Position numbers and translations under genes: made by a program. Below, in pieces: positions 25,401 through 37,400 of a DNA stretch of 64,000 nt. How positions within the stretch are numbered: the stretch's first letter is position 1; the number at the start of each line of letters is the position of its first letter. Where the stretch lies: the NCBI GenBank assembly GCA_907163375.1, contig CAJQUW010001831.1:1-64000 (forward strand). Direction: 5' to 3'. Source of the DNA: Prostheceraeus crozeri (taxonomy: Eukaryota; Platyhelminthes; Polycladida; Euryleptidae). The notes under the pieces were generated by a model that saw only the letters and a program-made list of their open reading frames with translations, was not told the origin of the DNA and searched no databases.

Positions 25401-28400
25401 AGCACGGCCAAGCCTCCATGTGAGAAGCGGTGAGCCAGTGAGCACCGTCCAAGCCTTCATGTGAGAAGTGGTGAGCCATTGAGCACCGTCCAAGCCTCCA
25501 TGTGAGAAGCGGTGATCCAGTGAGCACCGTCCAAGCATCCATGTGAGAAGTGGTGAGCCAGTGAGCACCGTCCAAGCCTCCATGTGAGAAGCTGTGAGCC
25601 AGTGATCACCGTCCAAGCCTCCATGTGAGAAGTGGTGATCCAGTGAGCACGTCCAAGCATCCATGTGAGAAGCGGTGAGCCAGTGAGCACGTCCAAGCCT
25701 CCATGTGAGAAGTGGTGAGCCAGTGAGCACGTCCAAGCCTCCATGTGAGAAGTGGTGAGCCAGTGAGCACCGTCCAAGCCTCCTTGTGAGAAGCGGTGAG
25801 CCAGTGAGCACGTCCAAGCCTCCATGTGAGAAGCGGTGAGCCAGTGAGCACCAACGAGGCCTCCATGTGAGAAGTGGTGAGCCAGTGAGCACGTCCAAGC
25901 CTCCATGTGAGAAGCGGTGAGCCAGTGAGCACGTCCAAGCCTCCATGTGAGAAGCGGTGAGCCAGTGAGCACGTCCAAGCCTCCATGTGAGAAGTGGTGA
26001 GCCAGTGAGCACGTCCAAGCCTCCATGTGAGAAGTGGTGAGCCAGTGAGCACGTCCAAGCCTCCATGTGAGAAGCGGTGAGCCAGTGAGCACGTCCAAGC
26101 CTCCATGTGAGAAGTGGTGAGCTAGTGAGCACGTCCAAGCCTCCATGTGAGAAGCGGTGAGCCAGTGAGCACGTCCAAGCCTCCATGTGAGAAGTGGTGA
26201 GCCAGTGAGCATCGTCCAAGCCTCCATGTGAGAAGCGGTGACCTAGTGAGCACCGTCCAAGCCTGCATGTGAGAAGCGGCGAGCCAGTGAGCATCGTCCA
26301 AGCCTCCATGTGAGAAGCGGTGACCTAGTGAGCACCGTCCAAGCCTGCATGTGAGAAGCGGTGAGCCAGTGAGCACCGTCCAAGCCTCCATGTGAGAAGC
26401 GGTGAGCCGGTGAGCACCGACGAGGCCTCCATGTGAGAAGCGGTGAGCCAGTGAGCACGTCCAAGCCTCCATGTGAGAAGCGGTGAGCCGGTGAGCACCG
26501 ACGAGGCCTCCATGTGAGAAGCGGTGAGCCAGTGAGCACCGTCCAAGCCTCCATGTGAGAAGCGGTTAGCCAGTGAGCACCGTCCAAGCCTCCATGTGGG
26601 AAGCGGTGAGCCATTGATCTGCATTTAAGCTATCCCTCCATCTACGGGATATTGACCTTTTGTAATCTCTCCTTGAATTGCTGGATGCAAGTGTCCTCTG
26701 GATATCAATTCTCAGTCCTCTGTAGAGAGTTGAATTTCTAAGCAATGAAATGTATGAGAACATGAATAGGATGAATTGAAATATTCTCTGCGGCTTTTGC
26801 TATCATTTAGGAATCACTTAATTCCTCTTAACGGAGTCCCTACTGTCAAATGTTGATGGGAACGAACTAGCAGAAACAATTCAAGTTACGTAACTGCCGC
26901 AGTCGCTCTTTATCTTTGACATTCGATTACTTTCCATTTACATAATTCAATTTCAGATCCAAATTTCTTTTTCTACATCGGAAATGTTGAATATTTCATT
27001 CAATGTGACCAGATGTCAGGTCGCGGGAATGTTATTCGCTCGTGGCTAAATATTTTTATTCCTTTAAGAAAATGTTTTGCAATTGCAGTTGCACTGTCCC
27101 TACTGCTGTGAAATTGGACAAACGAACGAATGAAGAGCTCAGAAGACAAGGCAGAAAACTCCTTTCGTCAACCGCAGAGATGCTGATGCCACAAGATTTG
27201 AAGAAATCATTGGAAATTGGATCCAGGAAGATTTATTTTGAAAACGACGAGGTGGTGAATATGAAGAAATTGGCACCTAAAGGTAATATGAGGAGCAGTT
27301 ACTTAACAACAGTGAATTGTGACTTGAAAATAGCCTTTTTATGAATTATGATAGACTAAGACATGTGGTGTCCGTGGCACAGTGGTTGCGTACTTGGACT
27401 AGCGATCTCATGGTCCAGAGGTCGAACCCGGAAAGTGTCATTGGAAGTCGGCAGGAAGGGCATCCGGACTACAAAGCACCACAACGCTCCAAACAAAGTC
27501 TGACTTAAGTCAGCACCGTCCAAGGCCCCAGTAGTAGGGGTAAAAAGTGACGTAAAAATCCGTAAGACAAAATATTTGTTTCTTCACCGCTAAATGTGGC
27601 GTATCTTTTTTACAGTTAGACAGCAACATGAATGTCTTGCATTGAACATGGTTGTCGTAAATGATTTAGCAACAATAACACGCGTAGACCTTCGTTAGGG
27701 TGACGACGGACTGCGTGACAAGTAGTCAGCTAACTGGTCTCTTGGAGAGACAAGAGACTTGAAGAAAGTCCTTAATACTGCGGCGCTTGAAGAATTGTCT
27801 GCCTACTAGCTTTCATGTCAGATGTGTTCTAATCAGGATTTCAAAGCGATGGTGGATGGGTTACGCCTCCGGCTCCAACCAATGAAGCCTACATAATAGT
27901 TAATTTGCTTAGTTGAGTTTCATTTCAAAAGAAATTTCATTGAAACTCAAAATCATTAAAGTATTTCATGAAATTTATACACTGGATTCTCCTCTTGTCC
28001 CCGCGCTGGTGAACTTTTGGATGTTCGTTTCCGATAGTTCCCGATCGGACTCGTGAAATTTAAACGAATAGAATGCCGCACAACAATGCATTTCTTTGCA
28101 GTACTTCTTGCCAACTATTGTCCAGCAATTAGAGGGTGCAGGAAATTCAACATTTATCCGGATAAAACTGAGCGGAAAATCGTGATCCTTTCTCTTCAAT
28201 CGCTCTAGCTTTTGAAAGAAACATCCGATTGACATTGTCTTCAAGGCACGTACTGATGGTTTAGGATATCAGGCACGCATGGTCGCGATAAACCAACGGC
28301 CAATTCTCAACAGAAAAAGTGCCTATGCTTAAAAAAATCCGCTCGATGATTTTTTTCATTTTTTATTGTCAAAATCATTTTCTCACCCCAGCTTGTTTCT

Positions 28401-31400
28401 GTTGTCCAACAGATTCCTACTGTAAATCAGTCGATTATATATCCTCCCCAATACAACGCTAGTCAATCAGCTAGTTGCAATGGCTAGTTGCAATGTTTCG
28501 ATGGCACCAATCAATTAATTGCAATTATTCGATGGCAGCAATCAATTACTTGCAATTTTTTGATGGCACCAATCAATTAATTGCCGTTATTCGACGGCAC
28601 CAATCAGCTGGATGCGACCAATCAATTTCAATGAAATCAATTTTTGATGACTCCCAATGCACAACTACTGTGACTGATAAAATCCATCATGATCTATTTT
28701 AGATATATTTCCAGTCTTCCATATACTAGTATATTCATGGTACCCAGAGCACATAATTAGATTGTTTAATCGTATCACTTTGCTAGAAGTGCAAACTGAT
28801 TCAAACAGATGGCACATGAAGGAACTTATTAAGTGAGCAAAAAGAAATTTTTAATACCTTACAGAGATAGGAAAAATAGTCGTGCGTCACTTGCGGATTG
28901 CTGTGAATTCCTTCAAAATGCTCCGATCGCCACGATTCCTTCAGATTCGAAGAATTCAGATCATTGCGCAAAAGTTTTCTCGATAATGTTGAGTCCTCCG
29001 ATCATTTTAAAAAAAGTTAGCAGGCGCATGAAAAAACGTTCACAAACTTCTCTGTAGAACTTGACATCGTCTGTGTCTCTTTGCTGTGTGATCCGGTTGA
29101 TAACAGTCACTGAAATTTCACACAATTTGGCGTGTTTAATGTTGAACTGTCTGCTCCTTGTTCGATTTCTATGGTATTTAGTCAGGAGATTGTGCCATTT
29201 CAATAACGTCACATGTTACAATGTTTCCCTTCTAGTCAAACGGAAGAAGAGACGACCTGTCTAATTCTGTGATCCAGAGTACCGATCTTTCCGCTTTTCC
29301 GAAAATTGCCCTTTTTTTATCATTTTCCGTTTTTCCCTTATTATTCTTCGGCAATAGCGCTGGGATCCTTGGTGTTTTCATGTTTTGCTTTATACAGGAG
29401 CAGACCTATTATTATCACTCAGTTGTAAGAAGCATTCTTAAGTCTGTACAGAAAATCTCCTTTCACAGCCAGCCAACTGTCCGTATATGGAACCATTGAC
29501 CTGAAATAGCGGTGCAAATCAAAGACAGCATGGATAATCTGCATGTATAGAACGTGCTTCTACCTCAAATCTCCAACTTACTAATTGGCCACGTCTGTCG
29601 ATTGGTTTTTTCTGAGACTGCTGGATCTGTCAGATAAAGACCAAGATCTGGTAGCTTGAGGTCATCTGTTTCATTGTTTAATAATTGATCAGTGAATTGA
29701 CAAGATCATTCTTGTGCCAGATGGCTGCTTCTGTACCGGCTGGTGGTGAGGATTTGAATGGATAATGTGAATTGCAACTTGATTTGTACAATTACAGCGA
29801 GATCAATAGTCTCATTGCCGCCCGGGAGAAAACTGCTTCAAATTCAGTGTTGGTAGAACCGTCTAGACTTCCAATTTACTGAAATAGGTCAAAGTGCCGA
29901 TATATGTCAACTCTGGAGTTAATCTATGGTATTGCCGAAGTCAACCGAAGTGTCAATTGTATGTCCCAGAGATTACTAAATATATCCACGAGATGGATGT
30001 AGATAGTAGGTGCTAGCCAAATGTTATTGTTAGTCAAATAATTTATTAATTCAGCTACGTGCCGACGATTTAAGCTGTCATTTGAAAAGTAGTGTATCAT
30101 TGAGTAGGGATATATAGGTAGAGTGTCGACTCAAAAAAGTATCTGTATACAGTGAAAATTTTTATATCAAAAGATTCAGCCTTTTGCGGATATTGCGATC
30201 CCGGGGTCCAAAAAATTATTTGAGCAATTTTAAAAAAATTAAAATTTTGCAAATTTGTATACTACCGAGATGACACACCCTCATAAATAGTATGAAACAA
30301 GTTGGATATCAACAGGAATGAATATTTGCTATTAAGCATCCTAACTATTAGGAAATTAAGCTGATTTGCAAGGGAATTTTTAAATGGAATTTTAATGAAA
30401 GTCTTCATGAAAAAGTCGCGATATTATCCGTGCTTTCTTGGCTGAAATTTCAAGTTTTTAATTCAATTTTCATCGGCATGATTTTGTGATTCACTAAATT
30501 CATGTTTCATTTCTTGAATCTGAATAGTGATGTGGATTCATTTACATCTTTCAAAGTTAATAGAAATCATTGTCTTTGAATCTGTTATTTTGCTCTACCA
30601 GTGTCAGGTTGCTTATGATATGATCTCGCGTAAGAATATTCTCTTGTGGTTGAGCATGAAAGCAATAGCAGGTCATCTAGTTGCCTAACAAACATCACCT
30701 ATCCAAGGCTGTCATGACACGGACGATCTGTGAAATAATATCACATCCTTCTTTGCATTACTATCATGATCACTCAATTCCGTTGCAATTTCTTCAAAAC
30801 TGGATGAATTTGCAGATGTAACATTTGGTGACAATACCACCTGCATTCCCCTCGAGTTCATTTAATAAAATCGAAAGTGTATACACATTGGGGATTTAAT
30901 AAATGCTGAATGATCACTCTACCTAATATACTTACTCTATGTAATGTATCTTCATTATAGGGCTTGCATTTGATTTAACCAGAATTGAATAATTTAGGAT
31001 TTTCACTGTGATGATTTATTACTCATTGAACACAGCAAAACATAAAATGCTCATCCTACCATTTAGAAATCTAAGTAGATTTTATAGACAGGGCAGATGT
31101 CGCCTATACACTTCATAATTATAAGGAAACTTGATCGAATAGCAAACCAGTTTATCAAAAGATATTCAGTTCGTCATTTCCAAATTTTTTTTACGGATTT
31201 TATGTCACTTTTTGCCCCTACTGGGGCCTTGGACGGTGCTGACTTAAGTCAGACTTTGTTTGGAGCGTTGTGGTGCTTTGCAGTCCTCATGCCCTTCCTG
31301 CCGACTTCCAATGACACTTTCCGGGTTCGACCTCTGGACCATGAGATCGCTAGTCCAAGTACGCAACCACTGTGCCACGGACACCACAAATTAAAAAAGA

Positions 31401-34400
31401 GAAATAAAATTGTGGCTTTCGGATGCTGCTTCCCTCCTCAGGAACTGCAGCAAAGAGCCTGGACGACTTTCTCTCTTTGTTGCAGTCTCTGAGGAGGGAA
31501 GCAGCATCCGAAAGCCACAATTTTATTTCACTTTTTTAATTTGGAGAATTTTATTGTCGAAATGACGTACTGAATATGTTTTGAAATGAATCTCTAAGGC
31601 AAAGTATTAACATCAAATAGCCCGGTTATACGTGGTTAAATTTCAGCGACTATCAGCCCCTCCATTCGGATTCCGAAATTGCTTTGTGTTCATTTTTGAA
31701 CACCTATTTAAATGTTTTCGAAGCTCTAATCGTAGAAGTATGATTAATAATACTAATCCTAGATGACCTCAAAGATGAGAGAAACATGAAAATGTGAAAT
31801 GCGCAACTACAGGAAAATGCAATGCAACAAATTCTGACCAATAATCAGTCACGTGTCAATGAATTCCACACCCACATGAATCACATTTTTATGATTTAAT
31901 CAGCATGAATGCATCAGCGTGAGTAGCGTCACTAGTGTTACCCACTGGGGGGGCTGACGGGTGCTGACACACAGACTTTTTTTTTTCGCGGAGTGGTTGT
32001 GGTCTTTTAGTAGTTTCCTGCCGACCTACAATACATTTGACATTTTCGGGGGCTCGACGAGATCGACGAAGAGCCAAGCACCAAACCACTGTGCAACCAG
32101 TGTGCTGGAGTTTTTTAATGTTTAACAAAATAAACATAAGGTCGAAACAAAAAAAAGGTACAACACCTTGATGATAACAGATAAAAACATCCTCTTTAAG
32201 TCCATTTTTCCCTTGCCTTGGCAATTGAATTGATTTTCCATTCCATCAATTTTCAAAAAATGTAAAATTTCAATTTCCATTCCATAATTTCCCCCTTCTT
32301 ATTAATATGGTTGGTCTTCTTGGACTTAAAATGTCTCTTAGGACCTAATACTCTAAGTACTTGGCCTAGTAATCGCAGCGGTCAAGTGTATCTTTGCTAG
32401 TTATCATAGGCTATTTGTAGGGTTAGGTCAAGTAAACGTAAGTCTTCTAACAAAGAAATGATTATTGTGAATTCTTATCTAGGCCCTACGTGCACAGTTC
32501 ATGAGTAAATATAGGTCTAATCAAGATTTTTGTCTGTATCGAAAAACTTGAACCACTACATCGCGACGGATGAGCCAGTACCACAGACGGTATTGAAGTA
32601 ACAGACAGCAGTGTTCCATATACAGTGGAACCTCCTATTGCGGACATTCTATACAGCGGACACCTCCGTATTACGGACAGTTAAGCTCAGTCCCGAATAA
32701 TGTTCGTATCATCACCGGTAACTCCATATTGCGGACACCTCTCAAATGCGGACACTAAGGCGCAGTCCCGACGGTGTCCGTAGTATGGATGTTCTTCTGT
32801 ATTAACATAAATTATAACATATTACTCCATATATTGAGTTTTGTCATAATGCGTCAGGCAGGGAAAGAATACTTCGCAAGCGAAGCACGGAGATTGTTCA
32901 GTATGAGTATGAGAGCATCAAATAGGCATGACATTTACAGCTAGTCTGTACTTGCATCGGCTTTCTAACCATCGAGCACGATGTCTTCAACTGCAACCAA
33001 TCAAACCGAAAATGAGGTGATCAACTTTGACTGGTTGCTGCCGTGAGAGAATTAATTACTTTGATAAAGAACTTCACTGCCTAAACAGATCTTAGATGGA
33101 CCACATTAAACCAATAATATTCATTATTTTCTGTGGGAATTCCCATTCTCACGGCAAACCTGCTCTTTTCTCCTGAATTATAAAAATTGCAGGTACAGGC
33201 ACATACGGGAATGAATCGACAGGCACATGTATGCAGTAAATTTTTTGACATTGAAATGAAGACTAGAATGGTGTCGTGGATGTGAAATATGTTGTCATCA
33301 ATAATATTTTCAGATTTTCATCATTCATTTCTCTGAGATGGGTTGAGTGAGGTATTTTGTTGAAATTCCTCAACCTTCAACAACACGGTCATGTCACTTG
33401 TGAAAAGGAATGCAATCGTCTTCGTATGGAGTTTTATTTCGTGCCTTTGTCGTGATGAAATATGCCATCGATAGAAAATCTTGTCTTCTAGAGATATCAA
33501 ATAAAGAAAATTATCTGTGGAAGACATTTTTACGACTGCGAAATTTGTATTCTCATCAGGAAAGCAAGAAGTGTCACAGGATTTCAAATTTCATTTATTC
33601 AATAGTTTCAGCTAATAAATGTATGTGGATGTCGCCAGGAATCGTGCCAGGTATGTGTTTCGGATCGGATATCAAATGTTGAGGCTATTCTGTCCCCTTA
33701 TGGGGTGACAGTTGTGCCCTTTCGATGCTGACGGAAGTGACCTGGACTTTAACGACATTAGGTAGCAGTTGTTCACAGGTTAAATGGTCAAGCACACTAA
33801 AAGAAAGCAACTCAATGATGGAGAGATAAGATACTAGCAATAAAACGGGTGAAGTCAGATCTTTGGCAAGTGATGATCCTTTAACCGGAACAGGTATGTT
33901 GAGTTCTTTTCAAGAAAAACGCAGTCTGTCCTTTAATACTTTATTGGCCTCAGGGGGAAAACTCGCTGAAGGAGGGTAACTGCTGATGCTCTTAGTGCCT
34001 GTATGCATGTTCTGCTTATCATACTTGAGGCCAATAAGACATTGAGGTCGAGAGACTACGTTTTTGCTGAAAAGAGTGAAGAATCACATGCTGTTGCCGG
34101 TCATCTTACAATAATGTTGACAATCACGTTAAACTAAGACGAAAATATATTCAGTCTCATGAATTATTGAAATCGCACACATCGACATATCTCAACTTCG
34201 GAAAGCTGGAATTGTGCTGGTCACCCGTTGATAGATGCAGATGGAACCGGTGACTAGTTTGTATTAGCAATGAGCTAAAATGATTTCATAATTACTCACT
34301 TCTTATTCAGTCTTTTGTTTGATTGCCCTCAGATAGTTGAGTAGATGAGAAGCTTCTCTCCTGAGCCTGTTCGTCTGGGCCCCAATTTGTCCTCTCCTGT

Positions 34401-37400
34401 GGATTCTGTCAGATGCCTTGGAGTCCAATTTGACCCAGTGTTGTCATTTTGAACGCACATCACTAAGACCGTGGCCTCCTGCTTTGCCATGCTTCGCAGG
34501 ATAAGACCTGCATCTCCGTCCTCGCTGGCGTCCCATCCACCCACCTCTGTCGTCTTCAGGCCGCTCTCAATGCTGCCGCCAGACTCATTTATGGATGCAA
34601 CCGCTACTCCTCGGTTTCGCCTTTGCTCAGAGAACTTAAGTGGCTACCGATACATGCAAGAATCCAGCAACGTATAGCGGCCATCGTTCACTCATGTCTC
34701 AGTACAGCTGCTCCCGACTACCTGCTCAGTGAGCTCCATCTCGTTTCACAAGCTGAGGGGCGATCCCGCTTGCGCTCTGCACGATGGCCTTTCCTCCTGA
34801 CGTCTTCCGTGCGCCGTCCTACACTCGGTGGACGATCCTTCACAGCAACTGCACCTCGAGTCTGGAACTGTTTGCCGGTTGATATCACCAAAGAATCATC
34901 ACCGAAAGCTTTTAAGACTCTTCTGAAGTCGTATTTTTTGTCAAATTCTTAATTAAATGTAAAGTGTCCTAAAAGTTCCTGTGATACAACGACACTCTAA
35001 TAAAGCTCATGAATGAATGAATGAAATGATCGATCTTATCTCTCATGTACCTCATTGTCTCACCACTTCCTGATGAGAAAATCGACAAGTTTGAGAAGTT
35101 AATGGCGGTAGGCCTTGTCCATTCGATATTAGATTGCTTCCACATTGGAAGATTTCCTCTCCAGTTATTCAAAAATAAACCTCTTACCGCTGGGATTTCA
35201 TTTCTCATTTCGTTTTCCATGAACACTTCTTCTCTCTAAGGAGATAAGATTTTCCTCGATGTGTCTCACAGTTAGCTGTATATGACAGCTTCTCTCTGAC
35301 CTAGCTTTTCTCATGTTAGTCAACTTTGATTTCTGATCTGAGGCAGGGATTTGATTCTAAATGTTACCCACAGACTTCGCAATGTATCGAAATAATGGGT
35401 CACTGGAATTTGTGCATTTGTGGTGCAAATTCGATTCAATGTTGTTTACATCAGTCCTCCGAATTTCCGCGGACCTTTCGGAGAAATAGTTTTCGTTGTG
35501 TAGGTGGTAAGATGGCTCAGTTGGTAAGGAGCCGCGGTTCGACAAGGAAGTGCAGATGGTCCATGGTTCGAGTCTGTCCGCCTCGGGAGGTGCCACCGCT
35601 CTCACTAAAGGCTACTAAATCGAGCCTGGCAAGAGTTGCGAGCTGGTGAAGGCTGTCCCATAAAATGCCAGCAAGTCCGTCATACCATTTTTCATAGAAA
35701 TCAGTTAAGTAAAAGAAAAGGCAGTCTCTCCCTTCAATTACGACTTTTTATTGTAGTTAAATTAAAATGTCACAGTCAAAATCATCCTACGCGTTTCGTC
35801 CTAAGACTGTATCAAGGGTAGGTGCAAGTGTGTGCAAGAGTCCATTAAATAAATCAGCGGCATAGTATTAACACGTCATCAAATTTGTTCATGACTTCGA
35901 ACAAGTTTGGGCATTTTTATCGCTATGAAGCGGGCTTCAGCCATTCTGGTAGCAATCGCATTGAATTGTTGAATAAGAATCTCACAGTTAAAATTACTCA
36001 TTTTCATCTCTTTATTGGCATGAAAGTTAAGATGATATTCACTCAAAGCACTCTTGGAATCATATCTTCTTAATGTCGAATAAAAAAGGTCAACAGCTTT
36101 GTCGCATATATACATGTACATGTAGGTCATGACACAATGAACACTTGAAACAATATACTAAATGTCTGCTTTTACAGTTGTATTTAGGGTCCATAGCGTT
36201 GTACACATTGCAATTACATTTTTCATTGTTTTTACTTCTATTAATCAAAATTATTTTTCTTCCTGGTTTAGTAGAAAAGTCACTGGAATGTTGTATCTAT
36301 TTTTTAACTTATTTAATTTTCTTAAATAACCATCACTGATAAAATCGAGTGACACGTTCATGTTGTCTGTTTTGGTAAACGGTATTTTATTATTTTTATC
36401 TTTATTAAAATCAGCATGCTTAGGATTAAACTGACATCTGCTGTTGCTTATTCTGTTTATCATGATGTTCATAGAGCTGCGATCATTAATATATTTCATA
36501 CACTTTTTCAGAAAATTATTCTTTGCTTTTTTTGGAGGCCAACTGTCTCTATGTAGAGTTCTACCCAAATGACATGTCTTACTGAACCATTTGTATTTAA
36601 ATCTTCCATCTACTGATACACTTAGGTATAAGAAATATGTGTAATGATCACTCGGGATTTCAATGGTAAACTGAATATTTTTGACTTCCAATATGTTAGA
36701 GAATATTTTTTCATCGTTGTAGAGCGGTCCCATGATGATATCATCAATATGCCGTATACGTCTGTAGCAAACAGGGTTTATATCAAATTTCTGGTTAAGA
36801 ATTTCTAGGGCTCGTTTATCTATGGAATTCATGTATATAAACGCGAAAGGTGGTGAAAATGTGCACCCTTAGGGCACCCTTTTATGTGGTGATAAGTCTT
36901 TTGATTATAATTTATCTCGTAATTGTACGAAATCAACTTAACAAGATCTGCAAGATCTTGAACCGAGATGCCGAAGTTATCAATTTTAGTCAAAATTTAG
37001 CAGCAAATGATTTTTGTGATTTCTGTGGCTTCTGCAATCGGTATACTGGGGTAGAGATTTTGAACATGCAGTGAAGTAAGAATTTGCCGTTTTACGTAGC
37101 TATTTATTTTGAGATTGCTTATCAGTGAATGAGTATTGTCTAGGTGAGAATGCACAAATTTTGCTAATTGATTGCGTATGGCACTCGCTAGCCAGTCGGT
37201 GTATTTTTTGCTGTTGCTATTGGACGAAGCGGGAAAAAGTCATTCACTTTATTCTTGTGGTCTTTAACGCTTACATGAAATTGAGCCGGTCTATTACCCG
37301 TTATAAGTAGTCTTTGATGATCAATCCTCGGGATTTCTCTACTTTTCGAGCGAACTATTTGATTTGCCTGATTTTCAATAGCTGTGGCTTTAGATTTTGT

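Noticed and set aside
16640-26615. CRISPR array
   Set aside because: There are no unique spacers between repeats, the whole unit repeats, and the setting is a eukaryotic intron.
16492-26763. Dozens of long minus-strand reading frames (up to 636 codons) with MEAW/SLAHRFSHG repeats
   Set aside because: They are products of a stop-free 40/41-bp repeat. Several frames overlap in the same DNA, unit-length changes switch frames freely, and there are no splice or start signals.
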